A program made the translations under genes and the position numbers. Positions 26,305 through 36,538 of a DNA stretch of 64,000 bases are shown here, piece after piece (positions within the stretch are counted from its first letter, which is position 1; each line of letters starts with the position of its first letter). The notes below the pieces were generated by a model. It was not told the DNA's origin, ran no database searches, and was given only the letters and a program-made list of their open reading frames with translations. Origin of the DNA: Mesorhizobium sp. WSM4306 (GTDB lineage: Bacteria; Pseudomonadota; Alphaproteobacteria; Rhizobiales; Rhizobiaceae). The stretch covers positions 1-64,000 of the forward strand of contig NZ_VFTC01000015.1 of the NCBI RefSeq assembly GCF_007003975.1, in the 5' to 3' direction.

Positions 26305-27582
26305 ATGAAAAGACTGACAGTCATGCTTGCCACAGCTGCCGGCCTGGCGATTTCCGCCAGCGGCGCGCTGGCGGACACCACACTCAAGCTGGTCGAGGTC
26401 ATCACCAGCCCGCAGCGCACCGAATTCCTGAAGAAGCAGATCGCCGAGTTCGAGGCCGCCAATGCGGGCGTCAAGGTCGAGGTGGTCTCGCTGCCCTGGG
26501 GCCAGGCGTTCGAAAAATTCCTCACCATGGTGCAGGCCGGCGATACGCCCGACATCGTCGAGATGCCGGAGCGCTGGATGGGCCTCTACGCCACCAACGG
26601 CCAGCTCGAGGATCTCGGCCCCTACATGGCCAAATGGGACGACGCCAAGACGCTCGGCGAGCGCGCCAAGCAGTTCGGCTCGACCGTCAACAACACCCAG
26701 TTCATGATCCCGTACGGCTATTATGTGAACGCACTGTTCTGGAACAAGAAGCTGTTCAAGGAAGCCGGTCTCGACGGCCCGCCGGCGACGCTCGACGACT
26801 TCATTGCCGATTCAAAGAAGATCTCGGCCATCCCGGGCAAGTACGGCTATTGCCTGCGTGGCGGGCCGGGCGCCTTCAACGGCATGCACATGTTCATGAA
26901 CATCGCTCAGGGCAAGGGTGGCTACTTCAACGAGGACGGCACCTCGACCATCAATGAGGAAGGCTCGGTCAAGGGCCTGCAGATGCTGGCTGACATGTAC
27001 AAGGACGGGCTGGCGCCGAAGGATGCGGTGAGCTGGGGCTTCAACGAGACCGTCACCGGCTTCTATTCCGGCACCTGCGCCATGCTCAACCAGGATCCGG
27101 ACGCGCTGATCGGCATTGCCGACAAGATGAGCGCCGACGATTTTGCCGTGGCGCCGCTGCCGGTCGGACCGAGCGGCAAGTCCTATCCGACGCTGGGCTA
27201 TGCCGGCTGGGCGATGTTTGCCAATTCGCAGCACAAGGACGATGCCTGGAAGCTGATGGCGACGTTGTTGTCGCCGAAGGACAATCTGGAATGGGCCAAG
27301 GAAGTCGGCGTCGTGCCGATCCACAACGGCGCCGACCAGGACGCCCATTTCAAGACCGAGCAGTTCAAGGGCTGGTTCACCGAGCTCAGCGACACCTCCA
27401 AATATGAAATGGTGACGCCGCCGACGCATCTGGAGAACCTCGGCAACTTCGTCGACCAGGTGGCGATCAAGAATTTCCAGGAAGTGCTGCTCGGCCAGAA
27501 GTCGGCCAAGGACGTTGCCGATCAATGGGCCGCGTTCCTGACCAAGGAACAGCAGGACTGGCTGGCCAAGAACAAGAAGTAG
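26305..27582 (+). CDS. Sugar ABC transporter substrate-binding protein (CUT1)
   Basis: A 425-residue periplasmic protein. It has a Sec signal peptide (KRLTVMLATAAGLAISASGALA, cleaved after ALA), then the SBP_bac_1 start DTTLKLVEVITSPQRTEFLK. Segments TPDIVEMPERW, IPYGYYVNALFWNKKLF and SYPTLGYAGWAMF are typical of the maltose/glycerol-phosphate-binding group. The ATG at 26305 is preferred because GGGAG lies nine bases upstream. Permease genes follow after an intergenic block with three hairpins, likely giving higher expression of the binding protein. Confidence 0.85.
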   Translation: MKRLTVMLATAAGLAISASGALADTTLKLVEVITSPQRTEFLKKQIAEFEAANAGVKVEVVSLPWGQAFEKFLTMVQAGDTPDIVEMPERWMGLYATNGQLEDLGPYMAKWDDAKTLGERAKQFGSTVNNTQFMIPYGYYVNALFWNKKLFKEAGLDGPPATLDDFIADSKKISAIPGKYGYCLRGGPGAFNGMHMFMNIAQGKGGYFNEDGTSTINEEGSVKGLQMLADMYKDGLAPKDAVSWGFNETVTGFYSGTCAMLNQDPDALIGIADKMSADDFAVAPLPVGPSGKSYPTLGYAGWAMFANSQHKDDAWKLMATLLSPKDNLEWAKEVGVVPIHNGADQDAHFKTEQFKGWFTELSDTSKYEMVTPPTHLENLGNFVDQVAIKNFQEVLLGQKSAKDVADQWAAFLTKEQQDWLAKNKK

Positions 27583-27594
27583 GCGCGTCTTCTT

Positions 27595-27744
27595 CCTTCT
27601 CCCCGTTTACGGGGAGAAGGCGGGATGAGGGGCAGCGCGAGCACCCCAAGGCTGGCGCTGCCCCTCATCTGCCTGCCCGTCCTCCGCCACAGCTGCGCTG
27701 CAGCTTTGGAGGGTGGACCGGCATCTTCTCCCCGCAAACGGGGA
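27595..27744. repeat. Family D repeat with three hairpins between binding-protein and permease genes
   Basis: Three stems follow the binding-protein stop. The first is a perfect 11-bp stem with a TTTA loop (27595-27620). The second is a perfect 15-bp stem with arms at 27624-27638 and 27655-27669. The third is a 6-bp TCCCCG-CAAA-CGGGGA stem (27729-27744). The CTCCCCG...CGGGGAG unit occurs twice. Such elements are dispersed in Mesorhizobium genomes. Inside this operon they could terminate part of the transcripts or protect the upstream mRNA from 3' exonucleases. Confidence 0.75.
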
Positions 27745-27795
27745 GGACGCTTGTCGCCAATCCCGGCGCTCCTCCAGGAGACGATTCAGCACCCG

Positions 27796-28719
27796 ATGAC
27801 CTATGCCGTGTCCGAAATACGATCCGCAGGCCGGCCTCGAAAGAAGCGGCTGACGCATGCCGCCATCGAGCCCTGGCTTTATCTCTCGCCGGCGATTGTT
27901 CTGCTGGTCGTGGTGCTGCTGGTGCCGCTGATCATCGGCATCAGTTATTCCTTCCGCAAATTCTCCGCCTTCAAATCCGAATATGTCGGCCTTGGCCAAT
28001 ATGAGGCGATGCTCTCCGACCAGGTGCTGGGGCAGGCGCTGGTCAACACGCTGTGGTGGACCGTCGCCAGCCTGTTCTTCCAGTTCTTCCTCGGGCTTGG
28101 CCTGGCGCTGCTGCTCGACAAGCCGTTTGTCGGGCGCAAGTTCGTGCAGGCGGTGGTGTTCCTTCCCTGGGCGGTGCCGTCCTTCCTGTCGGGCCTGACC
28201 TGGGCATGGCTGTTCAACCCGATCATCGGGCCGCTGCCGCATTGGCTGTTTGCCCTCGGCCTGAAGGCAGAGCCAACCAATGTGCTGTCCGATCCGGCCA
28301 CCGCCATGTGGGGGCCGATCGTCGCCAACATCTGGTTCGGCATCCCGTTCTTCGCCATCACGCTGCTGGCGGCGCTGAAGTCTATCCCGTCGGAACTGCA
28401 TGAGGCGGCGGCCATAGACGGTGCCTCGCCGTGGCAACGTTTCACCAAGGTGACGCTGCCTTTCCTGGCGCCGACCATCGTCATCACCGTCATGCTGCGC
28501 ACGATCTGGATCGCCACCTTCGCCGATCTGATCTTCGTCATGACCGAAGGCGGGCCGGCCGGCTCGACCAGCACGGTGCCGGTCTATATCTATGTCAGCG
28601 CCTTCAAGTCGCTGGACAAGGGCTATGCCTCGGCGGTCGCGGTGCTGCTTTTGGTCCTGCTCATCGCTTATGCGATCGCGCTGATCGCCATCCGCCGCTT
28701 GCTGGTGAGGCACGTCTGA
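27796..28719 (+). CDS. Sugar ABC transporter permease (MalF/UgpA-like)
   Basis: A 307-residue permease with six membrane segments, from WLYLSPAIVLLVVVLLVPLI to a C-terminal LLLVLLIAYAIALIAI. The EAA motif contacting the ATPase reads EAAAIDGASPWQRFTKVTLP. The ATG at 27796 is used; upstream in-frame sequence is repeat-derived. AGGAG lies 15 bases upstream, rather far, which suggests weak translation. Its stop overlaps the next start (TGATG). Confidence 0.85.
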   Translation: MTYAVSEIRSAGRPRKKRLTHAAIEPWLYLSPAIVLLVVVLLVPLIIGISYSFRKFSAFKSEYVGLGQYEAMLSDQVLGQALVNTLWWTVASLFFQFFLGLGLALLLDKPFVGRKFVQAVVFLPWAVPSFLSGLTWAWLFNPIIGPLPHWLFALGLKAEPTNVLSDPATAMWGPIVANIWFGIPFFAITLLAALKSIPSELHEAAAIDGASPWQRFTKVTLPFLAPTIVITVMLRTIWIATFADLIFVMTEGGPAGSTSTVPVYIYVSAFKSLDKGYASAVAVLLLVLLIAYAIALIAIRRLLVRHV

Positions 28720-29567
28720 TGATCGCCGGACGCTCCACCTCCTCGCGCATCTTCAGCGGCATCGGCCTCTACGCGGCGATTGCGACCTACATGATCTTCG
28801 CGCTGTTCCCGATTTTCTGGACGCTGAAGATTTCTGTGACGCCGGAGCGGCTGCTCTATTCCGAAGGCATCACTTTGTGGCCCTCGGAAACGACATTCCA
28901 CAACTTCATCACCGTGCTCGAAGCCTCTGATTTCCCGCGCTATTTCCTCAACAGCGTCATCGTGTCGGTGTCGACAGCGGCATTCGTCACCGTCATCGCC
29001 ACGCTCGCCGGCTACGCCATGTCGCGCTTTACCTTTCGCGGCAAGGCGACATTGGCGATCATGCTTCTGCTGACGCAAACCTTCCCGCTGGTGATGGTCA
29101 TCCCGCCGATCTATCGCGTCATGGGCGAGCTTGGCCTGACCAACAGCCTGGTCGGCCTGATCATCATCTATACCGCCTTCAACACCGCCTTCGCCACCTT
29201 CCTGATGCAGTCCTTCTTCGACGGCATTCCCAAGGACTTGGAAGAGGCCGCGATGATCGACGGCTGCACCCGGGCGCAGGCGATGCGCAAGGTGATCGTG
29301 CCGCTGACACTGCCCGGCATGGGCGCGACGCTCGGCTTCGTCTTCACCGCCGCCTGGAGCGAATTGCTGTTCGCGCTGATGCTGATCTCCAGCGACGACC
29401 AGAAGACGTTCGCCGTCGGCTTGCTCACTTATATCGGCAAGTTCGCCGTCGACTGGGGGCAGATGATGGCGGCGTCGATCCTGGCGCTGATCCCGGTCTG
29501 CATCTTCTTTGCCTTCCTGCAACGCTATCTCGTCACCGGCCTCACCGCCGGCGCGGTCAAAGGATAA
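28719..29567 (+). CDS. Sugar ABC transporter permease (MalG/UgpE-like)
   Basis: A 282-residue permease with six membrane segments, beginning IGLYAAIATYMIFALFPIFW. Its EAA loop is EEAAMIDGCTRAQAMRKVIV, and it ends RYLVTGLTAGAVKG, the usual MalG-type tail. The ATG at 28719 shares bases with the stop of the preceding permease. Reading-frame extension upstream would lie wholly within that gene and is rejected. It forms the heterodimeric channel with the preceding gene product. Confidence 0.88.
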   Translation: MIAGRSTSSRIFSGIGLYAAIATYMIFALFPIFWTLKISVTPERLLYSEGITLWPSETTFHNFITVLEASDFPRYFLNSVIVSVSTAAFVTVIATLAGYAMSRFTFRGKATLAIMLLLTQTFPLVMVIPPIYRVMGELGLTNSLVGLIIIYTAFNTAFATFLMQSFFDGIPKDLEEAAMIDGCTRAQAMRKVIVPLTLPGMGATLGFVFTAAWSELLFALMLISSDDQKTFAVGLLTYIGKFAVDWGQMMAASILALIPVCIFFAFLQRYLVTGLTAGAVKG

Positions 29568-29570
29568 TCG

Positions 29571-30638
<1,068 letters not shown>

Positions 30639-30641
30639 GAG

Positions 30642-30656
30642 TGCCTGAAGCAGGCA
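30642..30656. terminator. Short hairpin between convergent genes
   Basis: TGCCTG-AAG-CAGGCA is a perfect 6-bp stem with a 3-base loop, placed four bases after the stop of the sugar ABC ATPase and eight before the end of the AraC gene. There is no long T-tract on either side, so any termination would be weak or Rho-assisted. Confidence 0.4.
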
Positions 30657-30663
30657 GTCCCTC

Positions 30664-31539
30664 CTACCGGTGGTTGCCCAGGCTGGCGTACATGCCGGTG
30701 GTGCGGAACTGCGTCGGGTTGATGCCGTAGAGCCGGCGGAAGACTTTTGAAAAATAGTTGGCGTCCTCGAAGCCGCACAATATGGCGACCTCCTTGACAG
30801 GCAGGAAATCGGCCCTGGTCAGAAGTTTCGCCGCCCGCTGCAGCCGCTGCTGCAGCACGAATTCGGCCGGCGGAATGCCTTCGCTCTCGGCAAAACAGCG
30901 CGAGAAATGCGCGCGGCTGAGGCCACTGATTTGAACGAGGTCGGCCACCGGCAAGGGCTTGTCGAGATTGGCGTTGATATGATCGATGACCGGCTGCATG
31001 GCGCTCTGTTTCTCGGTGAAGGCGTGCGAGCCGAAGACATCGTCATAAAGCGCCATCGCCGCCTCATAGGCGATTGCCGAAGCCGACCCCGGCGAAGCGC
31101 CGCCCTTGATCAGGCGCAGGCTGCAATCGGCGAGATGATCGACCGTCTCCGGCTGCAGCCGGAACACCGGCCCGGATACGCTAAGAATGGATTTGTGGAT
31201 GCGCAGCGCCTCCTCGCCATTCATCGAGATCCAGAAATATTCCCAGCGGTCGCCTTTCTCCAGCCAGTAGCGATGGTTGTGCGGCACCAGCACCAGCAGT
31301 GTGTCGTTGGCCTGCAGGCGGTAGTTGCGGTTCTCATAGCGAAGCTGGCCGGTGCCGCTGATCGTGTGCTGCAGCACGGTAAATGGTGTCTGGCCGCGCT
31401 TGCGCCCATCCCAGTCGTAGGTCACGCTTTCGCGCACCTCATAGCCGGTGCTGGTCGGCATGGCATGCAGGCGCTGGCGGCCGCGCGGCAGCGAGATGGT
31501 GCGCATCAATTGTCCGTTGGCGATCAGATCGCGTAGCAC
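30664..31539 (-). CDS. AraC family regulator (AgpT-like)
   Basis: A 291-residue regulator with an N-terminal cupin-type sugar-sensing domain (to about 165, with LQANDTLLVLVPHNHRYWLE). Two C-terminal HTH motifs follow: VADLVQISGLSRAHFSRCF and VAILCGFEDANYFSKVFRR, then the usual P-T-Q-F-R end. The GTG start has GAGGG seven bases upstream. It is divergent from an alpha-galactoside-type operon, the position of agpT in Sinorhizobium meliloti. In the shared promoter, CGTTCTC (31563-31569) and GAGAACG (31607-31613) form an inverted pair that could be its site. Confidence 0.8.
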   Translation of the reverse strand: MLRDLIANGQLMRTISLPRGRQRLHAMPTSTGYEVRESVTYDWDGRKRGQTPFTVLQHTISGTGQLRYENRNYRLQANDTLLVLVPHNHRYWLEKGDRWEYFWISMNGEEALRIHKSILSVSGPVFRLQPETVDHLADCSLRLIKGGASPGSASAIAYEAAMALYDDVFGSHAFTEKQSAMQPVIDHINANLDKPLPVADLVQISGLSRAHFSRCFAESEGIPPAEFVLQQRLQRAAKLLTRADFLPVKEVAILCGFEDANYFSKVFRRLYGINPTQFRTTGMYASLGNHR

Positions 31540-31752
31540 AAAATTACCCTCGAAAGCATAATCGTTCTCTGGCCGCGCCCTGGAATAACGGCATAATCCA
31601 AATCCTGAGAACGCGAAAGACCCGCGGTCGAGGAGCGGGCGGGAGGAGAAAGAGCCGGAAATCCGGCTTCAATGGCATGCGCGCCTTGGCGCGCCGCCAT
31701 ATGCTCCTCCTTTGCTCCTTGCCTGGCATTCGATTGGATCGAGGTGAAGGTG

Positions 31753-33219
31753 ATGAGTTTCAAAATCGCTATTATCGGCGCCGGCAGTGTCGGCTTCACC
31801 AAGAAGCTGTTCACCGACATTCTGTGCGTTCCGGAATTCAGCGACATCGAATTCGCGCTGACCGATCTCAGCGAACACAATCTCGGGATGATCAAGGCTA
31901 TCCTCGACCGCATCGTCGAGGCCAACAAGCTGCCGACCAAGGTGACGGCGACCACCGACCGCCGCAAGGCGCTGGAAGGCGCGCGCTATGTTATCAGCTG
32001 CGTGCGGGTCGGCGGGCTCGAGGCCTATGCCGACGACATCCGCATTCCCTTGAAATACGGCATCGACCAGTGCGTCGGCGACACGATCTGCGCCGGCGGC
32101 ATCCTCTACGGCCAGCGCAACATTCCGGTCATCCTCGACTTCTGCAAGGACATCCGCGAACTCGCCGAGCCGGGCGCGAAATTCCTCAACTATGCCAACC
32201 CGATGGCGATGAACACCTGGGCGGCGATCGAATATGGCAAGGTCGATACGGTCGGCCTCTGCCACGGCGTCCAGCACGGCGCCGCACAGATCGCCGAAGT
32301 GCTCGGCGCCAAATCGCCTGGCGAACTCGACTATGTCTGCTCCGGCATCAACCATCAGACCTGGTTCATTGACCTCCGCCTCAACGGCCGTAAGATCGGC
32401 AAGGACGAGCTGGTCGCCGCCTTCGAAGCGCATCCGGTGTACTCGCAGCAGGAAAAACTGCGTATCGACGTGCTGAAGCGCTTCGGCGTCTATTCGACCG
32501 AAAGCAACGGCCACCTCTCCGAATATCTGCCATGGTATCGCAAGCGGCCGGACGAAATCACCCGCTGGATCGACATGTCGGACTGGATCCACGGCGAAAC
32601 CGGCGGCTATCTCCGCTACTCCACCGAGACGCGCAACTGGTTCGAGACGGAGTTCCCGCAATTCCTCGAAGCGGCGTCGAAGCCGCTCGACGCGTCGAAG
32701 CGCTCCAACGAGCACGCCAGCCACATTCTCGAAGCGCTGGAGACGAACCGCGTCTATCGCGGCCACTTCAACGTCAAGAACACCGGCATCATCACCAACC
32801 TGCCGCAGGACGCCATTATCGAGTCGCCCGGCTTCGTCGACCGCTTCGGCATCAACATGGCTTCCGGCATCACACTTCCGGAAGCGTGCGCGGCCACCTG
32901 CATTTCGTCGATCAACGTCCAGCGCATGTCGGTGCATGCGGCGATATCAGGCGACATCGACCTGTTGAAACTCGCCGTGCTGCACGATCCGCTGGTGGGT
33001 GCGGTGTCGACACCGGAGGAGGTCTGGCAGATGGTCGACGAGATGGTTGTCGCCCAGGCGCGCTGGCTGCCGCAATATGCCGAGGCCGTGCCGGAGGCGA
33101 AGGAACGGCTTTCGAAATCGAAGGTCAAGACCCGCGACTGGGCGGGAGCGGCGCGGCGCAATGTGCGCTCGATCGAGGAATTGCGCGCCGAAAAGACGGC
33201 GCTGAAACAGGCCGGCTGA
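31753..33219 (+). CDS. GH4 alpha-galactosidase/alpha-glucosidase family enzyme
   Basis: A 488-residue cytosolic GH4 enzyme, a family that needs NAD+ and a divalent metal and works by transient oxidation at C3. The NAD-binding start is FKIAIIGAGSVGFTKKLF. Other family markers are GDTICAGGILYGQRNIP, NYANPMAMNTWA, VGLCHGVQ with the metal-ligand Cys-His pair, and CSGINHQTWF. The ATG at 31753 is used because the protein begins with the Rossmann strand there and a GAGGTGAAGGTG stretch precedes it. It is the first gene of the agp-like operon, in the place of agaL1. Confidence 0.85.
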   Translation: MSFKIAIIGAGSVGFTKKLFTDILCVPEFSDIEFALTDLSEHNLGMIKAILDRIVEANKLPTKVTATTDRRKALEGARYVISCVRVGGLEAYADDIRIPLKYGIDQCVGDTICAGGILYGQRNIPVILDFCKDIRELAEPGAKFLNYANPMAMNTWAAIEYGKVDTVGLCHGVQHGAAQIAEVLGAKSPGELDYVCSGINHQTWFIDLRLNGRKIGKDELVAAFEAHPVYSQQEKLRIDVLKRFGVYSTESNGHLSEYLPWYRKRPDEITRWIDMSDWIHGETGGYLRYSTETRNWFETEFPQFLEAASKPLDASKRSNEHASHILEALETNRVYRGHFNVKNTGIITNLPQDAIIESPGFVDRFGINMASGITLPEACAATCISSINVQRMSVHAAISGDIDLLKLAVLHDPLVGAVSTPEEVWQMVDEMVVAQARWLPQYAEAVPEAKERLSKSKVKTRDWAGAARRNVRSIEELRAEKTALKQAG

Positions 33220-33316
33220 GAATGCTTGCAGGCGGACCGCGGGAGGCCGGCTCGCCGATCAGTCGTCGTGAAGTGATGCAGGCAGCAGCAGACGTCGAAA
33301 CATCTGGGAGGAGACT

Positions 33317-35428
33317 ATGAGGAACTTTCGCAGAATTCGCATTCTCGCCGGGCGCAGAATTGGCATTCTCGCCGGCATGGCGCTGAGCGTCTCGGCATCG
33401 GCGCTCAGCAGCGCATACGCATCGGAGCCGACTGTGCCGCCGGTGCCGGCGCAGTTTCCAGCCGAGGGCAAGATCAAATACGTCGCCCGCGATTCCATCC
33501 TGGAATTCAAGGCGCTGCCCGAATATCACGAGCCCGACTGGGTCACCGAGAAATACGTCAAGACCGGCAAGCTGCCACCGGTCAAGGATCGCTTGCCGAA
33601 GGAGCCGCTGGTGTTCAAGACCAGCAACATGGCGGACGGCATCGGCGTCTATGGCGACACCATGCGCCACGTCATTGGCGGCCGGCCGGAGGGCTGGAAC
33701 TATGGCGCCGGCCAGACGCAAGGATGGGGCGGCATCGACATCGGCCTCTCCGAATGCCTGACGCGCACCGCGCCGCTGTTCCAGGTCGAGGCCAAGGACA
33801 CCGAGCCGCTGCCGAACCTGGCCAAAAGCTGGGACTGGTCGAAGGACGGCCACACGCTGACGATGCACCTGGTCGAAGGCGCCAAATGGTCTGACGGCGT
33901 TGCGTTCAATGCCGACGATGTCATGTTCTATTGGGACGACGAAGTGGTCGATCCCAATGTCTCGCCGTTGAACGGCGCCACAGCGGAAACCTTCGGTGTC
34001 GGCACGACACTGAAGAAGATCGACGACTACACCGTCGAATGGACGTTCAAGGACGCCTTTCCCAAGCAGTATCTCTATGCCATGGCCTATGGCACTTTCT
34101 GCCCCGGCCCCGCGCATATATTGAAACCGCAGCATCCGAAATATTCGAAGAACACCTACGATCAGTTCAAGAATGCCTTCCCGCCGGAATATATGAATAT
34201 GCCGGTGATGGGCGCCTGGGTGCCGGTGGAGTATCGGCCCGATGACATCATCGTCCTTCGCCGCAATCCCTACTACTGGAAGGTCGACGAGAAGGGCAAC
34301 CAGCTGCCCTATCTCAACGAGCTGCACTATAAACTGTCGACCTGGGCCGACCGCGATGTCCAAGCTGTTGCCGGGGCCGCCGATTTCTCCAATCTCGAGC
34401 AGCCGGAAAACTTCGTCGCTTCGCTGAAGCGCGCGGCGGACAAGGACGCACCGGCCCGGCTCGCCTTCGGCCCGCGCCTGATCGGCTACAATCTGCGCAT
34501 GAATTTTTCCGCCAATGGCTGGGGCAATCCGGACGAACGCGGTCAGGCGATCCGCGAGCTCAACCGCAACGAGGACTTCCGCAAGGGCATCACCATGGCG
34601 CTCGACCGCAAGGCGCTCGGCGACTCGCTGGTCAAGGGTCCGTTCACCGCCATCTACCCCGGCGGCTTTTCCTCCGGCACCAGCTTCTATGACCGCAACT
34701 CGACCGTCTACTACCCCTTCGATCTCGAAGGCGCCAAGGCGGAGCTCGCCAAGGCCGGCCTCAAGGATACGGACGGCGACGGTATCGTGAACTTCCCAGC
34801 CGGCACCGCCGGCGGCAAGGATGTCGAGATCGTGATGCTGGTCAACAACGACTACACCACCGACAAGAGCCTTGCGGAAGGCGTCGTCGGGCAGATGGAG
34901 AAGCTGGGCTTGAGGGTCGTGCTCAACGGCCTCAATGGCACCCAACGCGATGCCACACAATATTCCGGCCGCTTCGACTGGCTGATCCGGCGCAACGAGC
35001 AGGAGCTGACCTCCGTCGTGCAGAATACTGTGCAACTCGCTCCCGTCGGCCCCAAGACCAGTTGGGATCACCGCGCGCCGGAAAGCGGCCAGGTCGACCT
35101 GATGCCTTTCGAAAAGGATCTCGTCGACATCGTCAACAAGTTCGTCTCCTCGTCAGACAATGACGAGCGCGCCAGCCTGATGAAGGAGTTCCAGAAGATC
35201 TCTACCGAGCATGTCTACAATGTCGGCCTAACGGAATATCCCGGCGCCTTGATCATCAACAAGCGCTTCTCCAACATCCCGCAGGGAACGCCGATCTTCA
35301 TGTTCAACTGGGCCGAGGATTCGATCGTGCGCGAACGCGTGTTCGTTGCCGCCGACAAGCAGCAGAAATACGAACTCTTTCCCGAGCAGCTTCCTGGCAA
35401 GCCCGGCGACAAGGGCCCGACAAACTGA
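33317..35428 (+). CDS. agpA: Alpha-galactoside ABC transporter substrate-binding protein (AgpA-like, SBP_bac_5)
   Basis: A 703-residue periplasmic binding protein of the Dpp/Opp class, longer than the usual 530-600 because of N-terminal and insert segments. A signal peptide ends near SALSSAYASEP (about residue 35). Class motifs include NLAKSWDWSKDGHTLTMHL and GAKWSDGVAFNADDVMFYWD. S. meliloti AgpA is a Dpp/Opp-family protein that binds melibiose and raffinose, and the surrounding gene order supports the same role here. GGGAGGAG lies just before the ATG. A strong hairpin follows in the gap before the permease. Confidence 0.8.
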   Translation: MRNFRRIRILAGRRIGILAGMALSVSASALSSAYASEPTVPPVPAQFPAEGKIKYVARDSILEFKALPEYHEPDWVTEKYVKTGKLPPVKDRLPKEPLVFKTSNMADGIGVYGDTMRHVIGGRPEGWNYGAGQTQGWGGIDIGLSECLTRTAPLFQVEAKDTEPLPNLAKSWDWSKDGHTLTMHLVEGAKWSDGVAFNADDVMFYWDDEVVDPNVSPLNGATAETFGVGTTLKKIDDYTVEWTFKDAFPKQYLYAMAYGTFCPGPAHILKPQHPKYSKNTYDQFKNAFPPEYMNMPVMGAWVPVEYRPDDIIVLRRNPYYWKVDEKGNQLPYLNELHYKLSTWADRDVQAVAGAADFSNLEQPENFVASLKRAADKDAPARLAFGPRLIGYNLRMNFSANGWGNPDERGQAIRELNRNEDFRKGITMALDRKALGDSLVKGPFTAIYPGGFSSGTSFYDRNSTVYYPFDLEGAKAELAKAGLKDTDGDGIVNFPAGTAGGKDVEIVMLVNNDYTTDKSLAEGVVGQMEKLGLRVVLNGLNGTQRDATQYSGRFDWLIRRNEQELTSVVQNTVQLAPVGPKTSWDHRAPESGQVDLMPFEKDLVDIVNKFVSSSDNDERASLMKEFQKISTEHVYNVGLTEYPGALIINKRFSNIPQGTPIFMFNWAEDSIVRERVFVAADKQQKYELFPEQLPGKPGDKGPTN

Positions 35429-35448
35429 GTTTCCTCCCCTGGCTGACG

Positions 35449-35475
35449 CCCGGCCGCGCTGCACGCGCGCCCGGG
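35449..35475. promoter_or_regulatory. Strong GC-rich hairpin between agpA-like and agpB-like genes
   Basis: Arms CCCGGCCGCGC (35449-35459) and GCGCGCCCGGG (35465-35475) pair over 11 positions with a single C-C mismatch and a 5-base loop. It starts 20 bases after the binding-protein stop and has no T-tract. It likely acts as an mRNA-stabilising or partial-termination hairpin that raises the ratio of binding protein to membrane components. Confidence 0.55.
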
Positions 35476-35530
35476 ACGGAGTAAGGTCAGCGGCAGAGAG
35501 ACCCGAAACCGTCAACAAGGAGGCGAAACG

Positions 35531-36538
35531 GTGCTGCGATTCCTGGCCATGCGCATAGCATCCGCAATACCGGTTCTCGTCATTTTGAGCCTGGTCACCT
35601 TTGCCATTATCCAGGCGCCGCCGGGCGACTATGCCGACTATATCCGCTCGCAGCTCATCAACCAGGGCGGCGCTTCTTTTGCCGAGGCCGACGCGCAAGC
35701 GCAGGCCTACCGCGTCGAGCATGGTCTCGATAAACCGCTGCCGGTCCAGTACCTGAACTGGATCGCCGGCATCGTCACCCGCGGCGATTTCGGCTACAGC
35801 CTCTACTACAACAAGCCGGTCGCCGCCGTGGTCGGCGAGCGGCTGCCACGCACGCTGCTGCTGGCGCTGGTCTGCCACCTGCTTGCTTCGGTGCTCGGCA
35901 TCACCTTCGGCATCTGGGCAGCGACGCGGCAATACACCTGGATCGATTCGACGCTTTCGGCCATTTCCTTCCTCGGCATGACCGTGCCGCGCTTCCTGAT
36001 GGCGCTGATCATCGTCTATCTCCTGGTCTTCCAGTTCAACGTGTCGGAGATCGGCAGTTTCTTCTCACCGCAATATGGCGGCGCGCCGTGGTCGTGGGCG
36101 AAGTTCGCCGACCTCGTCAAACATGTCTGGCCGGTGGTGGCGATCGCCACCTTTGGCGGCCTCGCCTACAATATGCGCGTCATGCGCGGCAATCTGCTCG
36201 ATACGCTCAACGCCCAATATGTCGAGACGGCCAAGGCCAAGGGGCTCACCGGCGGCGCCGTCGTCATGCGCCATGCCGTGCCCAATGCGCTGCACCCGCT
36301 CATCATGTATCAGGGCGTGGTGCTGCCCTACATGCTGACCGGCGAGATCGAGACGGCGATCATCTTCGCGCTGCCGACGGTCGGGCCGGCGATTGTCGGT
36401 TCGATGGCGGTCGGCGACGTCTATGTCACGGCGACGTTCATGATGGTGCTTTCGGCGACGCTGATCGTCGGCAACATCATCGCCGACATGCTGCTTGCGC
36501 TGCTCGACCCGCGCGTGCGCCAGTTCGGAGAGAGCTAG
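35531..36538 (+). CDS. agpB: ABC transporter permease, DppB/OppB type
   Basis: A 335-residue permease with six membrane segments. The first is RIASAIPVLVILSLVTFAII, followed by the long first periplasmic loop typical of OppB. The EAA-type loop is TAKAKGLTGGAVVMRHAVPN. The GTG start follows AAGGAGG by seven bases. Together with the next gene it forms the membrane channel for the oligosaccharide importer. Confidence 0.85.
   Translation: MLRFLAMRIASAIPVLVILSLVTFAIIQAPPGDYADYIRSQLINQGGASFAEADAQAQAYRVEHGLDKPLPVQYLNWIAGIVTRGDFGYSLYYNKPVAAVVGERLPRTLLLALVCHLLASVLGITFGIWAATRQYTWIDSTLSAISFLGMTVPRFLMALIIVYLLVFQFNVSEIGSFFSPQYGGAPWSWAKFADLVKHVWPVVAIATFGGLAYNMRVMRGNLLDTLNAQYVETAKAKGLTGGAVVMRHAVPNALHPLIMYQGVVLPYMLTGEIETAIIFALPTVGPAIVGSMAVGDVYVTATFMMVLSATLIVGNIIADMLLALLDPRVRQFGES

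Noticed and set aside
27595..27744. CRISPR array or tandem repeat locus
   Set aside because: The repeated CTCCCCG...CGGGGAG units are inverted hairpins of different lengths with no regular spacers. No cas genes are present.
33125..35071. Minus-strand reading frame of 648 codons over the AgpA-like gene
   Set aside because: Fully antisense to a binding-protein gene with signal peptide and ribosome-binding site. The antisense translation has no domain.
35449..35475. Rho-independent terminator ending the agp-like operon after the binding protein
   Set aside because: The stem is strong, but no T-tract follows and the permease with its own ribosome-binding site begins 55 bp later on the same strand.
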